A stretch of DNA of 47,587 nt from CAYWXV01 sp964462535 (GTDB lineage: Bacteria > Bacteroidota > Ignavibacteria > OLB7). A program made the position numbers and the translations under genes. Shown here in pieces: positions 32,572 through 42,019 of the stretch. The stretch spans positions 1-47,587 of the forward strand of contig CAYWXV010000022.1 of assembly GCA_964462535.1 (NCBI GenBank), written 5' to 3'. The notes under the pieces were generated by a model. It was not told the origin of the DNA, ran no database searches, and saw only the letters and a list, made by a program, of their open reading frames with translations. Every line of letters begins with the position of its first letter. Within the stretch, counting starts at the first letter, position 1.

Positions 32572-35226
32572 ATGAAAAAAGAGATCATCATCAACGCGAC
32601 CTCGGATGAGATTCGCGTAGCATTGATTGAAGACAACAAGCTGGCAGAGATCTTCCTGGAGGTTCCCGACAAGGAACGCCACGTCGGCTCCATTTATCTC
32701 GGCCGCGTTGAGCGCGTAGTTCAGGGTATGAACGCCTCGTTCGTCAATATCGGCGAGGCCCAGGACGCGTTCCTCCATTTCTCCGACGTCGGCACCGCCC
32801 TCGACGAATTCCGCGACCTCCTGGACGAACGGGATGACGACGAAGGTGACGACGAGGAAGCCGCCACGAAGAAGCCAATTCCCAAGAAAGGGGCTAAGCC
32901 ACGTCCGGGTACGGGCGAGGACGCAACAGATGACGCTCCAAAGAAGGCGTCGGCCAGGAAGGAGCCCGCGAAGAAGAAAGAGAGCGCCCCTCGTAAGGGG
33001 AGTGCTGCGGCCGCGAAGAAGGGACCAGCAAAGAAGGGGAAGCCGATCGAGGAGGGCGCCCGCGAGGCAGATGCCGTCGATGAGAAGAAACCACCTGCCA
33101 GAAAGCCGGCCCGCCCGGACAAGCCTACCTCATCCACACCTGATCGGACCGATTCCAAGCGAGAGAAGCGGAAGCCCGAACAGAAGAAGGGCGCACGGAA
33201 AGAGGGACGCGAACCGGACCTGTCTGCAGACGTGTTACCGGAAGAGCCCGAACAATCCCTCCCCCTCGGTGAAGATGCCGAGTCTCCATCGGGAGAGGAA
33301 GCGCAGAAGCGCAAACGGAGGAGAGGAAGGCGTGGAGGAAGGAATCGGAGGAAGAAGGAGGGGGGCGTCGATGGAGACGGACATGCTGAGACGCGGGACC
33401 ACCATTCGGAAGAGGATGCTCCTCCGGTGGAGGACCATGTCGACGCCGAGCCGCCCACTCCACCATCCGAATTTCCGGGTGAGGATGCCGCGCACAAGAA
33501 GAAGCGCCGCCGGGGTCGACGAGGGCGTGGGAAGGGGCGTCGGGAGGAGTCGGAAATGGAACCGAGCGACGAACCGAGAGCACAGCCTATCGCGGAGGTG
33601 GACCCGCCCGCGGCGCCGAAGGCCGAAACCGGTAGTAGCGATCGAAGCGGCCGAGCCAAGAAACGGCCCGCCCCAAGAGAGGCGCGCACTGAGAGCGCGG
33701 CCGCCGCAGAGCCAACGCAAGCCGAACGGTCGTCCGAGCCGGACGTTCCATCAGAAAAGAAGCCTGCAACCAAGAAGGCGCGCGCGCCGCGAGCGACCTC
33801 GCGCAAGACCTCAAAGAAGGAATCCACCGCCGAGCGTACTGACGCTCCGGAGGAAGCAGCTCCCCCACCCACGGAAGAGAAGAAGAAGCGCCCCGCGCGC
33901 AAACGTCCTACCAAGAAGAAGGACCCGGGGTCCTCGACAATGGATGCGAAGCTGCCAACGTTTCAGACGAAGCGTAGCGGCGAAGTCACGATCGCTCTCG
34001 AGAAAGGTCAGGACGTCATCGTGCAGGTGACACGTGAGTCGTATGCGTCGAAAGGCGTGCGTGTATCGACCAAGGTCTCGCTCCCTGGGCGCTTCCTTGT
34101 CCTGCTCCCTTTGGACCCGGCAATCGGCATCTCACGGAAGGTGCAGAACATGAAGGAGCGCCGGCGCCTGCGCCGCATCGCCCGCTCCATCCTCCCCGAA
34201 GGTCACGGATGTATCATCCGGACGAACGCTGAGAACAAGGACGAGGAGTTGATCCGGCAGGACCTCCAGCAGCTGATCGACAAGTGGCAGGCTATCGAGA
34301 ACAAGGTCAAGACGGCCGATCCGCCGATGCTTCTCTACACCGACCAGTCGATCGCCAACACGGTGATGCGGGATCTGTTCACGCCTGACATCGAGCGCGT
34401 CGTGATTGATAATCGCAAGCTCTACAATGAGATCCGCGAGTACGTCGAGTGGGCCGCCCCGGGACTGGCTGGGAAGGTAGAGTACTACCAGGGTTCGACG
34501 CCGATCTTCGACAAGTTCGGCGTGGAGCAGGAGTTGCAGCGGATGTTCGAGCGGAAGATCTACATCCCCGCCGGCGGATACATCATCCTGGATCAGACCG
34601 AAGCGATGATGGTAATCGACGTCAACTCGGGAAGGTATGCGGGGAAGAAGGACCAGGAACTCAATTCACTCCGGACGAATCTGGAATCGGCCCGCGAAAT
34701 AGCGCGCCAGATTCGACTTCGGGACATCGGCGGTCTTCTGGTGATCGACTTCATCGATCTCTACGATGAGAAGAATCGGAAGAAGGTGTACGACGAGCTG
34801 AAGAGAGAACTCAAGCGTGACCGAGCAAAATCAGTCGTGCTTCCGATGACGCAGTTCGGACTTGTGCAGATGACGCGTCAGCGCATTCGGCAACAGATCG
34901 TTCAGACAATGTCGGAGCCCTGCCCTTCCTGTAGCGGCACAGGAATGGTGCAGTCGAAAGCAACGGTGCTTCGGAACATCGAACGCTGGCTCTCCCGCTT
35001 CAAAGAGAAGTCAAAGGAGTTCCGGCTCACGCTGGCCGCCCACCCTCTGCTGATAGACTACCTCACGGAGGGGAACCCCAGTCGTTTGACGCAAGTGATG
35101 GTGCGACACTTCGTCCGGCTAAAGGTGGTTCCGGACGAGTCGGTGCCGATGGGTCAGTTCCATTTCTATTCTGCAAGGCGGGGAGTGGAAATCACATCCG
35201 AGTTCATGAACAACAGGAAGAAGTAG
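32572..35226 (+). CDS. rng: Ribonuclease E/G with a long charged insertion inside the S1 domain
   Basis: 884 residues. The first 80 residues (MKKEIIINATSDEIRVALIE, GSIYLGRVERVVQGM, FLHFSDV) are the start of the S1 domain. Residues about 85-460 are a low-complexity insertion rich in Lys, Arg, Glu, Pro and Ala with two Arg-rich patches (KRKRRRGRRGGRNRRKK at about 246-262 and KKKRRRGRRGRGKGRR at about 309-324). The S1 domain resumes at GEVTIALEKGQDVIVQV. The catalytic core has VIDVNSGRYAG and GLLVIDFIDLYD, whose Asp residues bind magnesium, and the zinc-link CPSCSGTG. Without the insertion the length is about 509, normal for RNase G. It processes rRNA and mRNA. First gene of the downstream envelope series. 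Confidence 0.93.
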   Translation: MKKEIIINATSDEIRVALIEDNKLAEIFLEVPDKERHVGSIYLGRVERVVQGMNASFVNIGEAQDAFLHFSDVGTALDEFRDLLDERDDDEGDDEEAATKKPIPKKGAKPRPGTGEDATDDAPKKASARKEPAKKKESAPRKGSAAAAKKGPAKKGKPIEEGAREADAVDEKKPPARKPARPDKPTSSTPDRTDSKREKRKPEQKKGARKEGREPDLSADVLPEEPEQSLPLGEDAESPSGEEAQKRKRRRGRRGGRNRRKKEGGVDGDGHAETRDHHSEEDAPPVEDHVDAEPPTPPSEFPGEDAAHKKKRRRGRRGRGKGRREESEMEPSDEPRAQPIAEVDPPAAPKAETGSSDRSGRAKKRPAPREARTESAAAAEPTQAERSSEPDVPSEKKPATKKARAPRATSRKTSKKESTAERTDAPEEAAPPPTEEKKKRPARKRPTKKKDPGSSTMDAKLPTFQTKRSGEVTIALEKGQDVIVQVTRESYASKGVRVSTKVSLPGRFLVLLPLDPAIGISRKVQNMKERRRLRRIARSILPEGHGCIIRTNAENKDEELIRQDLQQLIDKWQAIENKVKTADPPMLLYTDQSIANTVMRDLFTPDIERVVIDNRKLYNEIREYVEWAAPGLAGKVEYYQGSTPIFDKFGVEQELQRMFERKIYIPAGGYIILDQTEAMMVIDVNSGRYAGKKDQELNSLRTNLESAREIARQIRLRDIGGLLVIDFIDLYDEKNRKKVYDELKRELKRDRAKSVVLPMTQFGLVQMTRQRIRQQIVQTMSEPCPSCSGTGMVQSKATVLRNIERWLSRFKEKSKEFRLTLAAHPLLIDYLTEGNPSRLTQVMVRHFVRLKVVPDESVPMGQFHFYSARRGVEITSEFMNNRKK

Positions 35227-35256
35227 AACGGCACCCTCCGTTCCTCCCGAACTATC

Positions 35257-36417
35257 GTGATCAACCTGGCCATACTTGGTTCCACCGGTTCAATCGGAAC
35301 GCAGACACTGGATGTCGTCCGGCGACATCGTGATCGATATGCGGTGCGAACTCTCACGACGAACGGAAGACTCGATCTGCTTGCCAGGCAGATTGAGGAG
35401 TTTGCCCCGGCGAGGGTTGTGGTTGGGGACGAGTCGCTGGTCGACCTGGTTCGTGGACGCTTTGGTAGTGAAGTCGAGGTCCTGGCCGGATCTGAGGGTC
35501 TGGTCGATGTGAGTGGGGACGATGCGGTCGACGTCGTGGTAAGCGGACTCGTGGGGTTTGCAGGCCTTGCGCCCACAGTGGCCGCAGTCGAAAAGGGGAA
35601 GCGCGTCGCCCTTGCCAACAAGGAGACCCTGGTTGTCGCCGGCGAAATCATAGGCCGGGTGGCCAGATCGACTGGTTCGGTACTCCTCCCTATTGACAGC
35701 GAGCACAGCGCAATACACCAATGCCTGGCGGGTGAAGATCTCGCTAGCGTCGAGGAGATTATCCTCACGGCTTCTGGTGGACCATTTCGCAATACGCCGA
35801 TCAATGAGTTTGATGCGATCCGCCCTGAGTCCGCATTGCAGCACCCGAATTGGTCGATGGGCCCAAAGATCACGATCGATTCGGCTACGATGATGAACAA
35901 GGGGTTGGAGGTCATTGAAGCCAGGTGGCTCTTCGACGTACCCCCATCCCGCATTCAGGTGGTCGTACATCCCCAGTCAATCGTTCATTCGCTGGTTCAG
36001 TTTGTGGATGGCTCGGTGAAGGCACAATTGGGACTTCCCGACATGCGTCTCCCAATCCAATACGCATTGTCGTGGCCAGTGCGGCTTCCCAACGAGTTCG
36101 AGCGGTTGTCCCTGTCGCGCATTGGGAGCCTGACATTTCAGGAGCCAGACCTGGAGCGATTTCCAGCACTCGCCCTTGCCTACCAGGCACTGGGACGAGG
36201 CGGAACGGCCCCGGCCGTCTTGAATGCAGCCAACGAAGTTGCCGTCGCGGCTTTCCTGGCCGGAGCGGTACGATTCACAGACATACCCCGCATGATTGAG
36301 CGAGCCCTGACCGACGTGCCGATCGTAGACAGTCCCGAACTTGGTGACGTCCTCGATGCAGATGCACGAACGCGCGAAGACCTTCGTTCTTATCTTGCGG
36401 CGTCGCCATCTACGTAG
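35257..36417 (+). CDS. dxr: 1-deoxy-D-xylulose-5-phosphate reductoisomerase
   Basis: 386 residues from a GTG start at 35257, which gives the family N-terminus MINLAILGSTGSIGTQTLDV, an NADPH-binding GSTGSIG loop. Substrate and metal sites appear in LANKETLVVAGE, LPIDSEHSAI, ASGGPFR and SATMMNKGLEVIEARWLF; HPQSIVHSLVQFVDGS is also conserved. It makes 2-C-methyl-D-erythritol 4-phosphate, the committed step of the MEP isoprenoid pathway. It lies 30 bases after rng and 33 before rseP; dxr-rseP adjacency is common in bacteria. Confidence 0.97.
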   Translation: MINLAILGSTGSIGTQTLDVVRRHRDRYAVRTLTTNGRLDLLARQIEEFAPARVVVGDESLVDLVRGRFGSEVEVLAGSEGLVDVSGDDAVDVVVSGLVGFAGLAPTVAAVEKGKRVALANKETLVVAGEIIGRVARSTGSVLLPIDSEHSAIHQCLAGEDLASVEEIILTASGGPFRNTPINEFDAIRPESALQHPNWSMGPKITIDSATMMNKGLEVIEARWLFDVPPSRIQVVVHPQSIVHSLVQFVDGSVKAQLGLPDMRLPIQYALSWPVRLPNEFERLSLSRIGSLTFQEPDLERFPALALAYQALGRGGTAPAVLNAANEVAVAAFLAGAVRFTDIPRMIERALTDVPIVDSPELGDVLDADARTREDLRSYLAASPST

Positions 36418-36450
36418 TCCCGCAGCGGCGTCCTCCACTCCGATTGTCAC

Positions 36451-37827
36451 ATGGTCATTGTAGAAGCCATTCTCGCATTCATCCTGCTGGTGGGCATCCT
36501 GGTGTTCGTTCACGAGCTTGGGCATTTTCTTGCAGCTCGTTGGAGCGGCATCCGTGCCGACGTGTTCGCCATAGGCATGGGACCACGCCTGTTCGGTTGG
36601 AATCCCTACACCGGTTTCACATTCGGAAAATTGCCTGCCGACCTGGAAATGAACGGCAAGACGGACTACCGACTTTGCGCGTTTCCCGTTGGCGGATATG
36701 TCAAGATCGTCGGTATGGTCGACGAGTCGATGGACACCGATTTCGCTCACAAGCCACCGCAGCCTTGGGAGTTCCGGACGAAGGGAACGTGGGCCAAGAT
36801 CTTCGTCATCACTGCCGGTGTCATCATGAATTTCCTGCTGGCGATCATCGTCTTCGCCGGACTTGCATTCCTGAATGGCGACGAAAAGTCGGCCCCGGTC
36901 GTTGGCCCCCTCTATGCTGCTGTAGATACACCGCTTGTGTCCGCCGGGCTGATGACCGGGGACTCCATCACTGCCATCGCAGACCAACCAGTCTCGACCG
37001 TCGACGAAGTGGATGAGCGACTCGACTCACTCTTCACCAACCCGGCGACGGAAAGCGCCACCGTCACGTTTGTCCGCGGTGGATCGTCGCGAACCGTCTC
37101 GATCCCACGTACGGCCCACCGTACGGGCAAGTCGATGATCATACCGTCGCCTCGGGTCACGATCATCGAATCCGTCGTCGCCAATTCCCCTGCAGCAAAG
37201 GCCGGGTTGAAGAAGGGTGATACGATCGTCTCGATCAACGACGTTCGAACCAGCGACATGTTCGCGTTCACGGAGACGATTCAGAAGGCAAACGGCCGAC
37301 CCGTTACTATTGTCGTCGCGCGGACCGGTGGGCTCTATACCGGGCAGGCAACTCCGAACGACGACAACAAGATCATGGTCGCGACCGAGGAACGGAACTT
37401 CGGACCGACATACCGTGTGACGCATGGATTCGGAGCGGCCATCGCAATCGGATTCGAGAGAACGGGAACTGTTACCGCCGGGACCTTCGAGCTGATTGGG
37501 AAACTCGTTACCGGTCAGGCCCGCTTGAAGGAATCGGTCGGCGGCCCGACGATGATTGCCAGCTACGCACAGAAGACGATTTCGCGTGGCATTCCGGACT
37601 TTCTCGCCCTGATGGCAATTCTCTCCGTCACGCTGGCATGTATGAACATCCTTCCCATTCCAGCCCTCGACGGTGGTCATCTCGTCTTCATTATCATTGA
37701 AGGGATCATTCGTCGCGAAGTATCGCTGAAGGTGCGGATGGCGTTCCAGCAGGTAGGATTTGCGCTGCTGGTCATCTTCATGATCTTCGTCTTCTACAAC
37801 GATATCGTCCGGATGATCTCCGGCTGA
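36451..37827 (+). CDS. rseP: RIP zinc metalloprotease (site-2 protease)
   Basis: 458 residues. The zinc site H21-E-L-G-H25 lies in the first transmembrane helix (GILVFVHELGHFLAARW) and the third ligand in NILPIPALDGGHLVF near the C-terminus. Between them are membrane segments and two PDZ-like regions (about 150-215 and 230-300; the second includes VVANSPAAKAGLKKGDTIVSIND). RseP-type proteases cut inside transmembrane anti-sigma factors and signal peptides, releasing envelope stress responses. It is between dxr and surE with small gaps. Confidence 0.95.
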   Translation: MVIVEAILAFILLVGILVFVHELGHFLAARWSGIRADVFAIGMGPRLFGWNPYTGFTFGKLPADLEMNGKTDYRLCAFPVGGYVKIVGMVDESMDTDFAHKPPQPWEFRTKGTWAKIFVITAGVIMNFLLAIIVFAGLAFLNGDEKSAPVVGPLYAAVDTPLVSAGLMTGDSITAIADQPVSTVDEVDERLDSLFTNPATESATVTFVRGGSSRTVSIPRTAHRTGKSMIIPSPRVTIIESVVANSPAAKAGLKKGDTIVSINDVRTSDMFAFTETIQKANGRPVTIVVARTGGLYTGQATPNDDNKIMVATEERNFGPTYRVTHGFGAAIAIGFERTGTVTAGTFELIGKLVTGQARLKESVGGPTMIASYAQKTISRGIPDFLALMAILSVTLACMNILPIPALDGGHLVFIIIEGIIRREVSLKVRMAFQQVGFALLVIFMIFVFYNDIVRMISG

Positions 37828-37837
37828 TCCTGGGCGC

Positions 37838-38659
37838 ATGTCGCTATCCCCCCGTATCCTGGTATCCAACGACGACGGTATCGATGCCGCGGGAATTCGT
37901 GCCCTTGCCAAGGCAATGAAGGAGATTGGGGACGTCGTCGTTGTTGCTCCCGACACCCAACAATCAGCCGTCGGGCATGCCCTCACGGTATCCCTCCCAC
38001 TCCGTGCAACGCGTCACTCCTCCCCGGAGGATCTGAGGGGTTGGAGCGTCAGCGGAACCCCCGCAGATTGCGTCAAGCTCGCCGTCAAGCGTCTACTCGA
38101 CCAGCCTCCCGACCTCGTTGTATCCGGGATCAATCATGGACGCAACACCGCCGTCTCCCTCGTCTACTCCGGCACGGTATCAGGTGCAACTGAAGGGACG
38201 CTCCTTGGAATCCCCTCTATTGCATTCTCCCTCGATGACTTCTCGCACAACGCAGATTTCACCTACGCTGCCCGAGTCGCCTCCTGGTTGGCACCTCAGG
38301 TGATTGCCAGAGGCCTGCCCCGCGGGGTGCTCCTCAACGTGAACATCCCCGCTTTGCCCGAGTCCGAGATCCAAGGACTTCGCCTGGCACGGCAGGGGGA
38401 TTCATATTGGGATGACAACTACGACGAACGACGGGATCCAATGGGGAGGCCATACTACTGGCTTTCCGGCCACAACGTGCTTCTGGGTCCGGAGGGGAGT
38501 GACGAGGAACTGCTCACGGCCGGATACGTGACCATCACCCCAATCCACTACCGTCTAACCGATGAGTCGTCCTTGAACAACATGGCTGCGTGGGGTCTCG
38601 AGATCGATGGCCCTATCCCGTCGGCCACGTCAATCCGTTCAGCTGCGGAGGATCAATGA
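37838..38659 (+). CDS. surE: 5'/3'-nucleotidase SurE
   Basis: 273 residues. The metal-binding N-terminus RILVSNDDGIDAAGI contains N11-D12-D13; TQQSAVGHALT and VVSGINHGRN complete the active site. SurE dephosphorylates nucleoside monophosphates and is linked to stationary-phase survival. The TGA stop overlaps the ATG of ftsX (ATGA), so the two are translationally coupled. It begins 10 bases after rseP. Confidence 0.96.
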   Translation: MSLSPRILVSNDDGIDAAGIRALAKAMKEIGDVVVVAPDTQQSAVGHALTVSLPLRATRHSSPEDLRGWSVSGTPADCVKLAVKRLLDQPPDLVVSGINHGRNTAVSLVYSGTVSGATEGTLLGIPSIAFSLDDFSHNADFTYAARVASWLAPQVIARGLPRGVLLNVNIPALPESEIQGLRLARQGDSYWDDNYDERRDPMGRPYYWLSGHNVLLGPEGSDEELLTAGYVTITPIHYRLTDESSLNNMAAWGLEIDGPIPSATSIRSAAEDQ

Positions 38660-39507
38660 GGGTTCGTTTCATGCTGGCGGAGGGGATCGCGTCAATACGG
38701 CGCGTGGCCGTCGCGTCGTCTGTCGGTTCTATTCTGACCGGCGTTGCGCTGGCGATTCTGGGAGGTCTCGCACTGCTCGCCTTCGCGTATCGAAACGACC
38801 TGGCGCAGGCACGCGCTTCAGTTGGAGCTGAAGTCTTCCTGGCTGAATGGGTCGATCAGCAGAGGGGGGAGGCCATTGCCCGCGAGCTGGAGGCGTTCCC
38901 GGAGATTCGTTCTGCGCGGCTCCGAACAGCGACCGAAATCACCGAGCTGATTGGACTGGAGGGAGATCCGGTCATCCCCCTCCCCAGGATGATCCGGATC
39001 GAACTGGAGAATGGATCTGGCGGGCGCAACGCAACCGGCCCGACGACCCGAGGCATAGCCAATCGCCTCGAGGCAATGTCGGGTGTGGAAGAGGTAGCGT
39101 TTCCGGACGTACTCGTTCGCACCGTGGACGAGCGATCGGAAATCTTCTTCAAGGTGGTCTTCGTTGTTGGAGTGGCCCTGGCATTGAGCGTTATCGGAAT
39201 TGTTGCCAACACGGCGCATGCGACAGTGCTTGCCCGAAGACCCGTGATCCGGACTATGAGGCTTCTGGGGGCGGAGCGACGATGGATCCTGGCTCCCTTC
39301 CTAATCCAGGGCTCGATGATAGGGTTATTGGGTGGACTGCTCGCGGCAGGTGCGTTGTACGCAACATGGTATCTCTTCCCAGGACTGAGCACCTACTTCA
39401 GCCAGCGGGAATTCGCGATGTCATTGATAGCGTTCCCTGCCGCCGGTGGAGCGCTTGCCGGTATCGGTGCCCTGATCGCCAGTCTCTACTACGTCCGCAA
39501 AGTGTAG
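38656..39507 (+). CDS. ftsX: Cell division protein FtsX-like permease
   Basis: 283 residues from ATG 38656, which overlaps the surE stop and is preceded by GGAGGA. Four transmembrane helices: one near 20-45 (SVGSILTGVALAILGGLALL), then after a periplasmic domain of about 120 residues three more in the C-terminal half. The FtsX-type segment IFFKVVFVVGVALALSVIGI followed by RPVIRTMRLLGAERRWILAPF is diagnostic. FtsX with the ATPase FtsE controls cell-wall hydrolases at division; ftsE is not in this window. Confidence 0.9.
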   Translation: MRVRFMLAEGIASIRRVAVASSVGSILTGVALAILGGLALLAFAYRNDLAQARASVGAEVFLAEWVDQQRGEAIARELEAFPEIRSARLRTATEITELIGLEGDPVIPLPRMIRIELENGSGGRNATGPTTRGIANRLEAMSGVEEVAFPDVLVRTVDERSEIFFKVVFVVGVALALSVIGIVANTAHATVLARRPVIRTMRLLGAERRWILAPFLIQGSMIGLLGGLLAAGALYATWYLFPGLSTYFSQREFAMSLIAFPAAGGALAGIGALIASLYYVRKV

Positions 39508-39513
39508 CCCCTC

Positions 39514-40686
39514 ATGTTCGATCGTATCGACAGATACATCTCACGCCAGTTCATTCTGACGTTCGCGTTTGCGATCATGGCATTCGTTGCCATCTACGTC
39601 GCTGTCGATCTGATGGAGCACATCAACATCTTCATCGATCGGAACGTTGCCGCCGACATCGCGGTGCAGTATTACCTCTACTCCGTTCCCGACATCCTCC
39701 ATCTGGTTGTTCCGATCGCGGTCCTTCTCGCCAGTCTGTTCACGATTGGGCGAATGGACACGTCTCACGAGCTAACAGCCGTGCGTGCCGCTGGAAGGAG
39801 CATGCGCCGGTTCACCCTCCCCCTCTTCTTGATTGCCGCCACAGTATCGGGAACAATGCTCTACTTCGACGGATGGGTAGTGCCCGTTGCCAACAAGCTT
39901 CGCTTTGGAATTGATCGGCAGTACATGGGTGGGAGCCTTGCCGGGAGCTACGTGCAGGGCCAGCGGAATCTCTTCCTTCGCATTTCGCCACGCGTGAATC
40001 TCCTGATCGACTACTTCGATCCCGCACGTGCAGAGGCGACGCTTGTGACGATCGAGCGATTCGATACGCTCACGCCGATGGTTACGTCCAGCGTCCAGCG
40101 AGCTTCGGCGAGCGACGCGAACATCGTCTCGGACACGACCATGGGAGTTCGCATCGTGGAACGGATCGATGCCCAGCGAATGGCCTACGATAGCGTCAAT
40201 CGCAAGTGGGTTCTCCATAACGGTGTCGCGCGCAACCTGACCGATCCAGGCTCGATGACGACCGAAGACTTCGCAGTCCGTGACGCACCCCCCCTTCCCA
40301 TCACACCGAAGGAACTGAATCTGTCGCAGCAGAAGTATCAGGAACTCACTGTCGACGAGATGGAGGAACGGATCGCCCAGGAGCGAATGGGAGGACGTGA
40401 TGTGGATAAGATCCTGGTCGACTACTACGCGCGATTCTCGTTCCCATTTGCCGCACTTATCGTTTCCTTCTTTGGAATTCCGTTCTCATCCGCGCAGCGG
40501 AAGAGTGGGGCTGCAATGCAGGTGGCCATCACTGCACTGGTCAGTGCACTCTACCTCGTCTTGACGGAGGTCAGCAAGGCTCTGACGTACCAGGGGGACC
40601 TCCCCCCGCTCGTTACGGCCTGGCTGGCTAATTGCCTTTTCCTTGTCGTTGGCGTATTCAATCTGTACCGCATCGAACGGGGTTGA
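39514..40686 (+). CDS. LptF/LptG-family lipopolysaccharide export permease
   Basis: 390 residues. The start MFDRIDRYISRQFILTFAFA and the segment VAVDLMEHINIFIDRN are typical of YjgP/YjgQ proteins. Three N-terminal helices, a periplasmic beta-jellyroll domain (about 130-270) and three C-terminal helices (including FPFAALIVSFFGIPFSSAQR) are visible. LptF and LptG form the inner-membrane LPS extractor with LptB. Whether this is F or G cannot be settled here. It starts 6 bases after ftsX. Confidence 0.92.
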   Translation: MFDRIDRYISRQFILTFAFAIMAFVAIYVAVDLMEHINIFIDRNVAADIAVQYYLYSVPDILHLVVPIAVLLASLFTIGRMDTSHELTAVRAAGRSMRRFTLPLFLIAATVSGTMLYFDGWVVPVANKLRFGIDRQYMGGSLAGSYVQGQRNLFLRISPRVNLLIDYFDPARAEATLVTIERFDTLTPMVTSSVQRASASDANIVSDTTMGVRIVERIDAQRMAYDSVNRKWVLHNGVARNLTDPGSMTTEDFAVRDAPPLPITPKELNLSQQKYQELTVDEMEERIAQERMGGRDVDKILVDYYARFSFPFAALIVSFFGIPFSSAQRKSGAAMQVAITALVSALYLVLTEVSKALTYQGDLPPLVTAWLANCLFLVVGVFNLYRIERG

Positions 40687-40701
40687 CGGAGACCATCCAT
40701 C

Positions 40702-41925
40702 ATGCTCAGTTATCAAGAAGCCCTCTCAATTGTCCTGCGCGAAGCCGCGGAGCGAGAACTCAGTGTTGAGACAACGCCCCTCGTTCTCTCTTCCGGTCGT
40801 GTTCTCGCAAACGATATCGTCGCGAACGAGTCGCTCCCTTCGGCAGACAATTCTGCAATGGATGGGTACGCTGTCGTGGCGAGCGATACTGTTGGGGCGA
40901 CCTCGGAATCACCCGTGACCCTGCGCGTGGTCGGCGAATCAGCAGCCGGAGCACCATTCTCCGGCTTCGTCGACCGCGGAATGGCCGTGAGAATAATGAC
41001 AGGTGCGGTTGTCCCCGATGGGTCCGACGGTGTCGTGGAGGTCGAGGTGACGGAGGAAGGTGATGGTTACGTCACCATTCGCAAGGAGATACCGGCGGGC
41101 CGATCGATCCGCCGAATAGGTGAGGACGTCAAGAGCGGAAGCGTGGCAATCGACTCCGGACGCGTAATCACGCCGTCGATGGTGGGTCTGCTTGCCGCGC
41201 TAGGCGTCACAAACGTCCCCGTCCGTGTTAAGCCGATCGTGGGGATCCTTTCGACCGGGAGCGAGCTTGTCGAGCCCCACGTCTTCCCGGCGCACGGACA
41301 GGTGCGTAACAGCTCGCAGGCCGCACTCTATGCCGCGTGTCAGGAGGCTAGAGCAGAACCAGTCTCGCTGGGAATCGCGACCGATGACAGGGAAGAATTG
41401 CGAGAGAAGATAGAGGATGCACTGCGGTACGATATCGTTGTTACAACAGGTGGCGTCTCTGCCGGTGTGTACGACTATGTCACGACGCTCTTGCCGGAGC
41501 TGGGCGTGAACGTCCTCTTTCATCGCATTGCTATCCGGCCGGGGGGTCCTGTTCTCTTTGGCGTTCACGGCGATCGCGAACAGAAGACGCTCTTCTTCGG
41601 GCTACCGGGCAACCCCGTCTCGACACTCGTCACGTTTGACAGAATCGTCCGCCCGGCCGTCAGTCGATTGCTTCGAGAGAGGGACACTTCCATTGAGCTG
41701 TATGCGACACTCGATGTCAACGTTCGAAAGAAGGATGGCAAGCGGCAGTTTGTCCGAGGTGTCATCGAGATGCGCGACGGCGAACTACATGCCCGGCCCA
41801 CCAAAACGCAATCCAGCGGTGCTCTCTCTTCAATCGCCAACGCAAATTGCCTGATCGTGCTTGAGGAAGAAGTGCGAGAGGCGCCCGCGGGAACCAGGGT
41901 TCCGGTATGGCTGCTAGGCAGCTAG
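40702..41925 (+). CDS. moeA: Molybdopterin molybdotransferase
   Basis: 407 residues. The family start with PSADNSAMDGYAV, MTGAVVPDGSDGVV, ILSTGSEL, TTGGVSAGVYDYV and the MoCF-domain motif GLPGNPVSTLVTFD are all present. MoeA inserts molybdate into molybdopterin to form the molybdenum cofactor in the cytoplasm. It follows the LPS permease after 15 bases and is an odd functional partner for the envelope genes, probably simply cotranscribed. Confidence 0.96.
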   Translation: MLSYQEALSIVLREAAERELSVETTPLVLSSGRVLANDIVANESLPSADNSAMDGYAVVASDTVGATSESPVTLRVVGESAAGAPFSGFVDRGMAVRIMTGAVVPDGSDGVVEVEVTEEGDGYVTIRKEIPAGRSIRRIGEDVKSGSVAIDSGRVITPSMVGLLAALGVTNVPVRVKPIVGILSTGSELVEPHVFPAHGQVRNSSQAALYAACQEARAEPVSLGIATDDREELREKIEDALRYDIVVTTGGVSAGVYDYVTTLLPELGVNVLFHRIAIRPGGPVLFGVHGDREQKTLFFGLPGNPVSTLVTFDRIVRPAVSRLLRERDTSIELYATLDVNVRKKDGKRQFVRGVIEMRDGELHARPTKTQSSGALSSIANANCLIVLEEEVREAPAGTRVPVWLLGS

Positions 41926-42019
41926 GTGGATGGGGGGCGCACCCCGACTTGATGGGAACAGGCAAACGACACGCCTAATGATAGAGTAGAGGGCAAACGT
42001 TTCCACGTCCGATTCGTCC

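Noticed and set aside
32721..33914. Long open frames on the minus strand (397 codons) and in a second plus frame (398 codons) over the RNase E/G insertion.
   Set aside because: They are shadows of the GC-rich, Lys/Arg-biased coding sequence; their products are Ser/Arg/Pro-rich with no family features and no ribosome binding site.
35977..37986. Two long minus-strand frames (336 and 319 codons) opposite dxr, rseP and surE.
   Set aside because: Both lie wholly antisense to well-identified genes and have compositions typical of reverse-strand shadow.
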